Translations under genes and position numbers: made by a program
Notes under the pieces: generated by a model
What the model saw: the letters and a program-made list of their open reading frames with translations, nothing else
Database searches by the model: none
Told to the model about the DNA's origin: nothing
Shown here: in pieces, positions 7,629 to 16,135 of the stretch
How the letters are laid out: each line of letters begins with the position of its first letter
Numbering within the stretch: the stretch's first letter is position 1
NCBI RefSeq assembly: GCF_900111745.1
Contig: NZ_FOIJ01000003.1
Coordinates: forward strand, 1-64,000
Direction: 5' to 3'
DNA: 64,000 nt
Origin: Stigmatella erecta
GTDB lineage: Bacteria > Myxococcota > Myxococcia > Myxococcales > Myxococcaceae

Positions 7629-8096
7629 ATGATGCTGACCGAGAACCATGTAATCGAGGCCGTGGCCAACCACCTCGCGACGCGGGGCTGGACGATCAAC
7701 CAGAAGCTGACGACTGCCGAACGGGGTATCGACATCATCGCGAGCCGGGCAGGGAGCGGACGCCTGCTCGTCGAGGCAAAGGGCGGCACAAGCTCAATGC
7801 GGCATACTAAGCGCTTCGGCAAGCCCTTCGACGACGGCCAGGTGAAGAAGCATGTGTCCGTGGCCTTCTACTACGCCGCGAAACTCCAAGGGCTGCATCC
7901 CGCCGACTCCATTGCACTGGCGCTGCCAGACGACGCTTGGCACCGAGCCGCTATTGAGGCCATCGGCGCGGCGCTCGGCAAGCTCGTTATCTGCGTCTAC
8001 TTCGTCGCCGCCGACGGCGGCGTCTGTGAGTGGAGTGGACATGGGCTTCTCGTGGGTCCTAAGAGGCCGGGCGACTCGGACTGCTCGCGTCCGTGA
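7629..8096 (+). CDS. Mrr-like PD-(D/E)XK nuclease
   Basis: A 155-residue protein. Residues 33-52 read GIDIIASR, a short turn, and LLVEAKGG: Asp35, Glu49 and Lys51 form the D-x13-ExK catalytic core of restriction-endonuclease-fold proteins (Mrr/VRR-like). GQVKKHVSVAFYYAAKLQ at 70-87 fits the helix that follows the core and often contributes a Gln. Two ATGs stand at 7629 and 7632; neither has a clear ribosome site, and a perfect palindrome ends at 7626. No methyltransferase or specificity subunit is adjacent, so this is not a classical restriction system. It is most likely a stand-alone nuclease of a mobile or defence module; the substrate is unknown. Confidence 0.8.
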   Translation: MMLTENHVIEAVANHLATRGWTINQKLTTAERGIDIIASRAGSGRLLVEAKGGTSSMRHTKRFGKPFDDGQVKKHVSVAFYYAAKLQGLHPADSIALALPDDAWHRAAIEAIGAALGKLVICVYFVAADGGVCEWSGHGLLVGPKRPGDSDCSRP

Positions 8097-8157
8097 GTGG
8101 CTTGCCCCTGTTAGGCCGCATGTGCCCCCAGTGTGCCCCTCCAGCGGGGATAAGCAT

Positions 8158-8187
8158 GGGACGAGACGGGATGAGACGGGATGGGGC
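8158..8187. repeat. Three 10-bp direct repeats
   Basis: GGGACGAGAC, GGGATGAGAC and GGGATGGGGC follow each other without a gap, exactly one helical turn apart, 80 bases before the attachment-like site. Such phased repeats are typical of arm-type or excisionase-binding sites, which is an inference from position only. Confidence 0.6.
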
Positions 8188-8266
8188 GGCAGAACGAACC
8201 GACGTGAGATCAAGGCGTTAGCCGGTAACAGCGCGACCTGCTTGGGGTTTTGCTTCCGCCTTGTTA

Positions 8267-8290
8267 CGGGTTCGATTCCCGCCGCCTCCA
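8267..8290 (+). other. tRNA/tmRNA 3'-end-like segment, putative attachment site
   Basis: The T-arm sequence CGGGTTCGATTCCCG is followed by the acceptor-like CCGCCTCCA, matching the last 24 bases of a bacterial tRNA or of tmRNA (whose 5' end GGGGGCG would pair with CGCCTCC). The upstream sequence does not form the rest of a tRNA, the T-stem closing pair is already lost at 8266, and no CCA is encoded. Such isolated 3' ends are the duplicated core left when an integrative element inserts into a tRNA gene. The matching intact gene would lie outside the window. Confidence 0.6.
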
Positions 8291-8451
8291 TGGAGGAACC
8301 GCCGCAGCAGCTTTCCGAAATTCGTTGTCATCCCTCAGGATGAGAACATGCACCGGCCAATGAGGGGTTGGCGATCCCGCCAACGGACAGGTCTTGTGCT
8401 GTGACTGCAACATCAAGAAGGGTGATCAGGAACAGTGAAGGCACCCCGACG

Positions 8452-8880
8452 ATGAGCGAGCCTGTGACCGAGCACCGCGTCAAAATCCTGTTCGAGCTTG
8501 AGCAGGACGAAGATGCTTATCCGCCAGTGAGTGCAGAAACGCTCTGGGCCATCAAGGCCGGTGATGGCCTCTTCAAAATCGACAACATTCCCTTCTTCAC
8601 GCTTGGCATCGCGGTGAACGACATCGTTTCCGCAGTTCCGGAGCAGAATGTCTTCCGTTTCAAGAAGGTTGCGCATCGAGCAATGGGGTTACGAAGAAGC
8701 CTGCCTGGCACAGCCTTGAAAATGGGGTGGCGCTCAGCCAGGAGGTGCAAAGGACCCAGGCTCGTAAAGGAGCCCGCCCGCCCGCCGGGGCCACAGCCTT
8801 CCAAGGAACGTTGCCGCCTGGGAGTATCCTACGCGGCGGATGTTTTCCCTTCCTGGCTACACGCTCCTCGGAGCCCATAA
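8452..8880 (+). pseudogene. Truncated DUF4265 protein gene
   Basis: From the ATG at 8452 the first 73 residues read like a DUF4265 protein: KILFELEQDEDAYPPVSAET, then LWAIKAGDGLFKIDNIPFF and DIVSAVPEQ. DUF4265 proteins are normally about 140-170 residues. Resemblance stops near 8670, and the frame then continues into arginine/proline-rich sequence that overlaps the start of the hybrid kinase gene at 8840. The C-terminal half has therefore been lost, probably by the rearrangement that created the nearby island border. Function of the family is unknown. Confidence 0.6.
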
Positions 8881-11800
8881 GTCGTCCCCCACCCACCTGC
8901 TGCTCCGCGCGGTCAGGGACCTGGATGGCCTGCGGCTCATCCTGAAGACCCCCGTGGCCGCGGCGCTCGGCCCGCGGGAGCGGGAGCGGTACCGCCGCGA
9001 GTTCAGCATCCTTCAGCGGATCCGGGACATGCCGGGCGTGCCGCACGTCTACGGCTGCGAGCAACTCCCCGATCGTCCGGTGTTGCTCCTGGAAGATGTG
9101 GAGGGCCAGCGCCTGTCCGAGCTCACGGCAGAGCCCTTGGAGGTGGGACGCGTCCTGGAGCTGGGCATCTCCCTGTCCTCCACGCTCGCGGAGCTTCACC
9201 GCCGCGGCATCATCCACAAGGACGTCAAGCCCGCCAACATCTACCTGGCCGCCTCGGGAGAGACGCGCCTCATCGACTTCGGCAGCGCCAGCTTCCAGCG
9301 CGTCGAGCACGTGGATGCGCTCCTCTGGCCGCACATCGAAGGGTCCCTGGAGTACATGTCTCCCGAGCAGACCGGGCGCATGAACCGCCCGGTGGACTAC
9401 CGCACGGACCTGTACTCGCTGGGCATCACCCTCTACGAGCTGCTCACCGGCAGCCTGCCGTTCCACGGGAAGGACGCGCTCGAGTGGTTCCACGCGCACA
9501 TGGCGCAGGCCCCGGTCCCCCCCCTGGAGCGGGTGCCGGGCCTGCCGCCGGTGCCGTCCGCCATCATCCTGAAGCTTCTGGCCAAGGTGGCCGAGGAGCG
9601 CTACCAGAGCGCCGAGGGACTGAGGGCGGACCTCGCGCGGTGCCGGGAGAACCTGCGCCGGGGCGTGCACGAGGAGTTCCTGCCGGGCCTGCAGGACTAT
9701 TCGCCACGCTTCCAGCTTCCCCAGCGGCTCTATGGGCGTGACCTGCCCGCCGCCGCCTTGCGGCAGGCGCTCGAGCGGGTCTCCCTCGAAGGCCGGCCGG
9801 AGCTTGTCCTGGTGCGAGGCTACTCCGGCATCGGCAAGTCCGCGGTGGTGCACGAGCTGCACAAGCCCGTGGTCCGCCAGCGCGGCCTCTTCCTCCACGG
9901 CAAGTTCGATCAGTTCCAGCGGGACATTCCGTACGCGCCCCTGGCCCAGGCCATCCGCGGGCTGACACAGCAGCAACTGTCCAGCACGGACGCGGAGCTG
10001 GCGCGCTGGCGCGAGCACCTGCTGAAGGCGTGGGAAGGCGAGGGCCAGGTTCTCGTCGACGTGGTGCCCCAGCTGGAGCTCGTCGCCGGCAAGCAGCCAC
10101 CTGTCCCCGAGCTGCCAGCCGCCGAGGCGCTGCACCGCTTCAGCCGCGTGTTCCGCAGGTTCCTCGGCGTCTTCGCCACCTTCGAGCACCCACTCGTCCT
10201 CTTCCTGGATGATCTCCAGTGGGCGGATCTGGCCAGCCTTCAGCTGCTCCAGCACCTGCTCACCCACCCGGAGACACCTCCGGTGCTGCTGATTGGAACC
10301 TACCGGGACAACGAGGTGAGCCCCGTCCACCCGCTGGCGCTCATGCTTGCAGAGCTGCGCAAGACGGGCGCGCGGATGACGGATCTACAACTCGAGCCTC
10401 TGAGCCTCGACGACATCCAGCGGCTGGTGGCCGATACGCTGCCCGGCGCCGGCGCGGAGATTCGTGAGCCGCTCTCGGTGCTGGCCCTGCAGAAGACGGG
10501 CGGCAACCCGTTCTTCCTGCTCCAGTTCCTGCGCACGCTCAACCAGGACGGGCTCCTGGTGCGCACGCCCGAGGGCTCGTGGCGCTGGGATGCCGAGGGC
10601 GTCCGGGCCCGGGGCTACTCCGACAACGCCGTCGACTTCATGGTGGGCACCCTGCGCCAGCTGCCCGCCGCCACGCGGCACCTGCTGCGGCTGGCGGCCT
10701 GCGTGGGCAACGCGTTCCCCTTGCGGATCCTGCTGCTGCTCTCACACCGGGAGGACGCCGCGGAGGTGGAGCAGGAGCTGGAGCCCGCGCTCCAGGAAGG
10801 CCTGGTGGCGAGCAGCGGCCCAGAGCAGTACCGCTTCCTCCACGATCGCATCCAGCAGGCGGCGCACGCCCTCATCCCCGAGCAGGAGCGCCAGGCCATC
10901 CACCTGCGCATCGGCCAGCTGCTGCTGGCGAGCCTGTCTCCCGAAGAGCTGCAGGAGAACCTCTTCGACGTGGTGAGCCAGCTCAACGCCGGGGCCAGCT
11001 TGCTCTCCAGCCCCACCGAGCGCCACCAGGCCGCGCGTCTCAACCGCGAGGCGGGCACCCGGGCCCGGGCCGCGACCGCGTTCCGCTCGGCCGCCCACTA
11101 CTTCGCCATGGCCTTCCAGCTGCTCCCCGGAGATCCCTGGGAGGTGGACCCCGAGCTGGCCTTCCAGCTCCTGCTGGAGCAGGCGCGCTGCGAGTTCATG
11201 AGCGGCAACCCCGGGCAGACGCACCAGCTGCTGGAGATCCTCCAGCCGCGGGCCCACGGCCGCGCGAACCTGGCGACGATCTACCGGCTCCGGAGCGACC
11301 TCCTCCTGGCCCGGGGCGACTTCCAGGGCTCTTTCTCCGTCCTGCTGGAGGGCCTGTCCCTCGTGGGCATGCCGCTGCCGCCGAATCCCTCCTGGGAGGA
11401 GGTGCTCGAGGCCCAGCAGGAGGTGCAGGACCTTCTGGGGGAGCGTCCCATCGCGAGCCTCGCCGGGCTGCCGCGCCTGGCCGAGCCGGACATGGAGGCG
11501 GTGCTCCTGCTCCTGAGTGAGCTGTATGGCTCCACGCTCGTGGTGAGCCCCCACTTGCTCATCCTGCACCTGTGCAAGCTCGTCTCCCTCAGCCTGCGCC
11601 ATGGCAACTCCCCCGCGTCCGTCCATGCTTACGGCAACTATGGGGTGATCCTGGGCGGGGCCTTCCAGCGCTACCACGAGGGCTACGCCTTCGGGCAGCT
11701 CGCCCGCGAGCTCTCGGAGCGCTACGGGTCTCCCGCCCTCAAGGGCCGGGCGCTCTACTGCCTGGGCCTGCTCAGCGGCTGGACCCAGCCGCTCGCCTCT

Positions 11801-14116
11801 TCGCTGGAGGCCATGCGCCAGGCCTTCCAGCACGCGCTCCAGGCCGGAGACATCCCCATCGCGGGGTTCTGCTGCCCCTTCCTCGTCATGAATCGCCTGA
11901 ACCTGGGGCACGCGCTGGAGGAAGTCGAGCAGGAGGCGGTGGTGCGCATGGACTTCGTGCGCAAGGCCGGTTTCGTGGTGGTGAAGGACATCCTCCTGTT
12001 CCTCCAGGGCTATGTGCGGCAGCTGCGCGGCCTGTCCCCCGTGTTCGGCTCCCTGAGCGGCGACAGCTTCAACGAGGAGTCCTTCGAGGCCGGGCTGGCC
12101 TTCAAACGCAGCAGCTTCATCCAGTGTTGGTACTGGCTCATGCGGATGAAGGCGCACTACCTGAGCGGCGGCTTCGAGCAGGCACGCGAATCCGGCGAGC
12201 GGTGTGCCGCGCTGAGCTGGAGCCTGATGGGCCGCTCCCTGTTCGCGGAGTTCACCTTCTTCCGCGCCCTGAGCCTGGCCGCCTGCTTCGAGCGGATGCC
12301 GCCCGGAGCGCAGGCCCCGGCGCTTGAGGCCCTCCGGCAAGCCCAGCGGCAGTTCGCACAGTGGGAGGGGAACTGCCCGGAGAACTTCCGCGCGCAGGAG
12401 CGGATCCTCTCCGCGGAGCTGGCCCGGCTCACGGGCCGTCAGTGGGAGGCCCTCCACGCCTGTGAGGAGGCCATCCCCTGGGCTCGCCAACAAGGCCTTC
12501 CCCAGCTGGTGGGGCTCGCGTGCGAGCTGGCCGCCCGCCTGGGACGCGCGAGGCTGCCCCTGCTCGCGGACGCCTATGCGCGCCAGGCCCGCGAGGCCTA
12601 CCTGGGCTGGGGGGCCCTGGGGAAGGTGCGGCACCTGGAGGGGCAGTGGCCCGGACTGGCCTCCGCCACGGCGGCCCTGGAGTCCATCCCCGGCACGGAC
12701 TCGGCGCAGCTCGACGTGCTCTCCGTGGTGAAGGCGCAGCACGCCATCTCCGGGGAGATCGTCCTCGACCGGCTGGCGGACACGCTGCTCAAGGTGGCCA
12801 TCGAGAATGCCGGAGCACAGCGGGGAGCCCTGGTGCTCCTCCAGGGCGGTAAGCTGTCGGTGGTGGCGGACTCGGCCGCCCTACCGGAACCCTCCGGGGC
12901 CGACGGGAACGAGGCAAGCCTGCCCTGGACGCTCATCGCCTACGTCCGGCGCACCCGGGAGCACGTGCTCCTCGATGATGCCACTCAGCCCCACGCGTTC
13001 TTGGAGGAGGGGTGGCTCGCGCGCACGCGGGCCCGCTCGGTGCTCTGCCTCCCGCTGGTGCGGCAGGAGGAGTTCCGCGGGGTGCTCTACCTGGAGAACA
13101 GCCTCGCCACCCACGCCTTCACGCCCGCGCGGCTCGCGCTGCTGGGGTACCTGGCCTCCCAGGCGGCCATCTCCATCGAGAACGCGCGGCTGTACGCGGA
13201 GGTGCAGCGGGCCGAGACGGCCCTGCGCCGCGCCAACGACGAGCTGGAGAAGCGGGTGGAGGAGCGCACGGGGGAGCTGAGAAAAGCCCAGGCGCAGTTG
13301 TTGGAGACGGCGCGCTCCGCGGGCATGGCCGAGGTGGCCACCAGTGTGCTCCACAACGTGGGCAACGTGCTGACCAGCGCCATCATCAACGTCGAGGTGC
13401 TCCACCAGACGGTGAACGCCTCCCGCGTGGGACGCGTGAAGCAGGTCTCCACCATGCTCCAGGAGCACCAAAGCGCCCTGGCGGACTTCCTGACGCGGGA
13501 TTCACGCGGCACCCGGCTGCCGGGATACCTGGCGAGCCTGGCCAACGAGCTGCTCCGGGAGCAGGCCACGCTGCAGGAAGGGCTGGCTGGGATGACCAAG
13601 CACATCGAACACGTGCGGGCCGTTGTCCATTTGCAGCAGACCTTCGCCCGGAGCACGCTCCTCATCGAAGAGTGGGATCTCTCGCAGCTCGTCGAGGACG
13701 CCTTGAGCATCCAGATGCCCGCGCTCAAGAGCCACGGCGTCTCCGTGACCCGGCAGCTCGCGTCACTGCCCAAGGTCCGGGTGGACAAGCACAAGGTGCT
13801 GCAGATCCTGATCAACCTCATCAACAACGCCAAGGACGCCATGGCCGCGTTGCCCGGTGACCGCCGGCACCTGCTCGTGCGGCTCGAGGCGAAGGAACCC
13901 ATGGCGCGCATCCAGGTGGTGGACCAGGGCGTGGGCATCGCGCCGGAGCTCCACGCCCAGCTCTTCTCCCAGGGCTTCACCACGCGCGAGGGGGGCCATG
14001 GCCTGGGCCTGCACTCCAGCGCGCTGGCGGCGCGGATGCTGGGCGGGCGCCTCCTGCTGGAGAGCGATGGACCGGGCCAGGGCGCCACGGCGACGCTGGA
14101 GCTGCCCCTGGTTTAG
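8840..14116 (+). CDS. Hybrid Ser/Thr kinase - AAA ATPase - GAF - sensor histidine kinase
   Basis: A 1758-residue signalling protein. Residues 5-265 are a protein kinase: Lys36, catalytic HKDVKPAN (His126-Lys127-Asp128, HKD in place of HRD), metal-binding Asp146 in LIDFGSA, and EYMSPEQ. A predicted ATPase follows: Walker A GYSGIGKS at 327-334 and Walker B LVLFLDDLQWAD near 455-463. A long helical, TPR-like stretch covers about 650-1290, a GAF sensor domain about 1300-1450 and a histidine kinase the rest, with the phospho-acceptor His near 1503 (SVLHNVGN), N-box NLINNAKDAM, DQGVGIAPE and GHGLGLHSS. This fixed architecture is common in myxobacteria and cyanobacteria. No membrane segment is seen, so it is cytoplasmic. 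No partner response regulator is adjacent. The start lacks a clear ribosome site. Confidence 0.93.
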   Translation: MFSLPGYTLLGAHKSSPTHLLLRAVRDLDGLRLILKTPVAAALGPRERERYRREFSILQRIRDMPGVPHVYGCEQLPDRPVLLLEDVEGQRLSELTAEPLEVGRVLELGISLSSTLAELHRRGIIHKDVKPANIYLAASGETRLIDFGSASFQRVEHVDALLWPHIEGSLEYMSPEQTGRMNRPVDYRTDLYSLGITLYELLTGSLPFHGKDALEWFHAHMAQAPVPPLERVPGLPPVPSAIILKLLAKVAEERYQSAEGLRADLARCRENLRRGVHEEFLPGLQDYSPRFQLPQRLYGRDLPAAALRQALERVSLEGRPELVLVRGYSGIGKSAVVHELHKPVVRQRGLFLHGKFDQFQRDIPYAPLAQAIRGLTQQQLSSTDAELARWREHLLKAWEGEGQVLVDVVPQLELVAGKQPPVPELPAAEALHRFSRVFRRFLGVFATFEHPLVLFLDDLQWADLASLQLLQHLLTHPETPPVLLIGTYRDNEVSPVHPLALMLAELRKTGARMTDLQLEPLSLDDIQRLVADTLPGAGAEIREPLSVLALQKTGGNPFFLLQFLRTLNQDGLLVRTPEGSWRWDAEGVRARGYSDNAVDFMVGTLRQLPAATRHLLRLAACVGNAFPLRILLLLSHREDAAEVEQELEPALQEGLVASSGPEQYRFLHDRIQQAAHALIPEQERQAIHLRIGQLLLASLSPEELQENLFDVVSQLNAGASLLSSPTERHQAARLNREAGTRARAATAFRSAAHYFAMAFQLLPGDPWEVDPELAFQLLLEQARCEFMSGNPGQTHQLLEILQPRAHGRANLATIYRLRSDLLLARGDFQGSFSVLLEGLSLVGMPLPPNPSWEEVLEAQQEVQDLLGERPIASLAGLPRLAEPDMEAVLLLLSELYGSTLVVSPHLLILHLCKLVSLSLRHGNSPASVHAYGNYGVILGGAFQRYHEGYAFGQLARELSERYGSPALKGRALYCLGLLSGWTQPLASSLEAMRQAFQHALQAGDIPIAGFCCPFLVMNRLNLGHALEEVEQEAVVRMDFVRKAGFVVVKDILLFLQGYVRQLRGLSPVFGSLSGDSFNEESFEAGLAFKRSSFIQCWYWLMRMKAHYLSGGFEQARESGERCAALSWSLMGRSLFAEFTFFRALSLAACFERMPPGAQAPALEALRQAQRQFAQWEGNCPENFRAQERILSAELARLTGRQWEALHACEEAIPWARQQGLPQLVGLACELAARLGRARLPLLADAYARQAREAYLGWGALGKVRHLEGQWPGLASATAALESIPGTDSAQLDVLSVVKAQHAISGEIVLDRLADTLLKVAIENAGAQRGALVLLQGGKLSVVADSAALPEPSGADGNEASLPWTLIAYVRRTREHVLLDDATQPHAFLEEGWLARTRARSVLCLPLVRQEEFRGVLYLENSLATHAFTPARLALLGYLASQAAISIENARLYAEVQRAETALRRANDELEKRVEERTGELRKAQAQLLETARSAGMAEVATSVLHNVGNVLTSAIINVEVLHQTVNASRVGRVKQVSTMLQEHQSALADFLTRDSRGTRLPGYLASLANELLREQATLQEGLAGMTKHIEHVRAVVHLQQTFARSTLLIEEWDLSQLVEDALSIQMPALKSHGVSVTRQLASLPKVRVDKHKVLQILINLINNAKDAMAALPGDRRHLLVRLEAKEPMARIQVVDQGVGIAPELHAQLFSQGFTTREGGHGLGLHSSALAARMLGGRLLLESDGPGQGATATLELPLV

Positions 14117-14182
14117 TGCGCCCCCCCCTCCATGGCTCCAGCGGTAGAGTGGTGGACCTACTCAGCACAGAGGTCCACCCTG

Positions 14183-15649
14183 ATGTTCAAGCCCGTTGCA
14201 CTCCTGCTGCTCCTCGCCTCCCCCGCGCTGGCCCGGCAGGTGAATGTCTCCTCGGTGTCCCAGCTCCAGACGGCCCTCGCGGGCGCCCAAGCCGGGGATG
14301 AACTCATCCTCGCGGACGGCACCTATGCGGTGAACGCCAACCTGAGCTGCACGGCGAGTGGGACGGCGCAGGCCCCCATCACCGTGCGCGCCCAGAACCG
14401 GCTGGGTGCGCTCATCCGCTTCAACGCGGTGGAGGGCTTCAAAGTCTCCGGCGCCTACTGGCGCTTCGAGGGGCTCGACATCCAGGGCGTCTGCCCGGAC
14501 GACAACACCTGTGAACACGCCTTCCACGTCACGGGCCGCGCCGAGCACTTCGTCCTGCGAAACAGCCGGGTGCGCGACTTCAACTCGCAGCTCAAGGTGA
14601 ATGCCGTCCAGACCGGAAGCACGTGGGAGATTCCCCACCGTGGACTCATCGAGCGCAACGAGCTGGCCGACACCCGCCCCCGGGCGACGTCCAATCCGGT
14701 GACGAAGCTCAACATCGACACGGGCGACGGCTGGATCGTCCGTGACAACCTCATCCGTGACTTCCACAAGAGCTCCGGGAACCTCATCTCCTACGGCGCA
14801 TTCATGAAGAGCGGGGGCAACAACGGCGTGTTCGAGCGAAACCTCGTGCTGTGCACCCGGGATGTGGCCACCGGCGGCACCCGCATCGGGCTGTCCTTCG
14901 GAGGCGGCGGGACGGGCAATGCCTTCTGCGCGCCGAACTTCGATGCCAACAAGCCGTGCGATCCCGAGCACAGCGGCGGCGTGATGCGCAACAACGTCAT
15001 CGCCAACTGCTCGGACGTCGGCATCTACCTGAACAAGGCCCGCTCCACGCAGGTGCTCTTCAACACCCTCGTGTCCACCTCGGGCGTGGACTTCCGCTTT
15101 GCCTCCAGCACGGGCTCCGCGCACGGCAACGTGCTGGCAGGGAACCTGCGCGGCCGGGAGGGCGGCACGTTCGAGGCCGGCACCAACCTGCTCAACGTGA
15201 GCTCGGCCACCTTCTCCGGCTGGTACCAGGAGCCGCTGAAGGGAGACCTCACGGTTCGAGGCAACGTGTCCTCGTTGATCGGCGCCGCGGCAGCCCGGGC
15301 GCAGGTGGTGGATGACTTCTGCGGCCGGCCCCGTCCGGCCCAGGGCGCGTACACGCTGGGAGCCCTGGAGCACTCCCTCGGGGATTGCCCGGGCTGGCCC
15401 ACCGATGGGGGCGGCGGCGCGTCTCCCGGCGAGGGGCCCAGCGACGGAGGCGTGGATGGGGGCAGCCCTTCTCCCGGGGACGCGGGGGGAGACAGCGATG
15501 GAGGGCCGGGCGAGGAGGGCCCTTCCGATGAGGAGGCCTCCGATGGATGCGGCTGCGCCTCGAGTCCGGTGGGAAGCGCCACGCTCCTTCTCATGGCCTT
15601 GGGGCTCCTGGCGTTCTCCAACCCCCGGCGGCCTCCCAGCCGGAAGTAG
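14183..15649 (+). CDS. Secreted beta-helix (lyase-like) protein with MYXO-CTERM anchor
   Basis: A 488-residue protein. The ATG at 14183 gives a clean signal peptide (MFKPVALLLLLASPALA). Residues about 20-400 resemble polysaccharide-lyase-6 / chondroitinase-B type parallel beta-helices: AQAGDELILADGTY near the start, then repeated right-handed-helix turns (VMRNNVIANCSDVGIYLN, TQVLFNTLVST). The tail is a Gly/Ser/Asp-rich linker, then CGCAS, a hydrophobic segment and a basic end (RRPPSRK). This is the MYXO-CTERM sorting signal, a Cys-containing tripartite tail used for surface anchoring in myxobacteria. Substrate is not proven; alginate- or glycosaminoglycan-like uronates are the family norm. 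Confidence 0.85.
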   Translation: MFKPVALLLLLASPALARQVNVSSVSQLQTALAGAQAGDELILADGTYAVNANLSCTASGTAQAPITVRAQNRLGALIRFNAVEGFKVSGAYWRFEGLDIQGVCPDDNTCEHAFHVTGRAEHFVLRNSRVRDFNSQLKVNAVQTGSTWEIPHRGLIERNELADTRPRATSNPVTKLNIDTGDGWIVRDNLIRDFHKSSGNLISYGAFMKSGGNNGVFERNLVLCTRDVATGGTRIGLSFGGGGTGNAFCAPNFDANKPCDPEHSGGVMRNNVIANCSDVGIYLNKARSTQVLFNTLVSTSGVDFRFASSTGSAHGNVLAGNLRGREGGTFEAGTNLLNVSSATFSGWYQEPLKGDLTVRGNVSSLIGAAAARAQVVDDFCGRPRPAQGAYTLGALEHSLGDCPGWPTDGGGGASPGEGPSDGGVDGGSPSPGDAGGDSDGGPGEEGPSDEEASDGCGCASSPVGSATLLLMALGLLAFSNPRRPPSRK

Positions 15650-15763
15650 CCCCAGCCCCCTCTCTTTGCCGTCCATTCAACTGACGCGCCTCGCCACTGC
15701 CCCAAGGGGCAGAGGCAAAAGAGAGATCCAATTCTGCCTCCCGGACGCACTGCACTCACCACC

Positions 15764-16090
15764 ATGAGCGATCCGTGTATTCACGTGTCAGCGGCCAGCT
15801 TCGATGAGGCCGTGCTGAAGGCGCAGGGCCCGGTGCTGGTTGATGTCTGGGCCAGCTGGTGCGGGCCCTGTTCGCGGCTGGCCCCGCTGCTGGAGGAGCT
15901 CGTGGGTGAATACGCGGGCCGGTTGACCCTCGCGAAGCTGAACATCGACGAGAACCGGGCCATCGCACGCCAACATGGTGTCCAGCGCCTCCCAACGCTG
16001 CTCCTGTTCAAGGCAGGCAGCGTCGTCGCGGTCAAGGAGGGAGTGCCGTCCAAGCCTCAGCTGACGGAGTTCCTGGCCGCCCACCTGTAG
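15764..16090 (+). CDS. Thioredoxin
   Basis: A 108-residue protein of typical thioredoxin length. It has the active site Trp32-Cys33-Gly-Pro-Cys36 in VDVWASWCGPC, the cis-proline at 77 (RLPTLLLF) and the buried Asp27 region. It reduces disulfides in cytoplasmic proteins using electrons from thioredoxin reductase, which is not in the window. There is no signal peptide. The start at 15764 has no strong ribosome site. It is 45 bases ahead of the BP74-like gene on the same strand, so the two may be co-transcribed. Probably one of several thioredoxins in the genome, so no symbol is assigned. Confidence 0.93.
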   Translation: MSDPCIHVSAASFDEAVLKAQGPVLVDVWASWCGPCSRLAPLLEELVGEYAGRLTLAKLNIDENRAIARQHGVQRLPTLLLFKAGSVVAVKEGVPSKPQLTEFLAAHL

Positions 16091-16135
16091 TCACGCAGTC
16101 CGTCCCATCCCAGCCATCACCCGAAGGAGATCCGC

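Larger units (their letters stand above)
8097..8451. other. Island border region without a gene
   Basis: About 355 bases with no coding signal. It holds TGTGCCCC twice (8121 and 8132), three 10-bp direct repeats (8158-8187), the tRNA-3'-end-like segment (8267-8290) and a small GTTGGCG/CGCCAAC hairpin at 8367-8384. This mix resembles the recombination site of an integrated element; no integrase gene is visible beside it. Confidence 0.55.

Noticed and set aside
8230-8290. A complete tRNA gene
   Set aside because: Only the T-loop and acceptor 3' end match; the anticodon arm, D-arm and 5' acceptor strand are absent.
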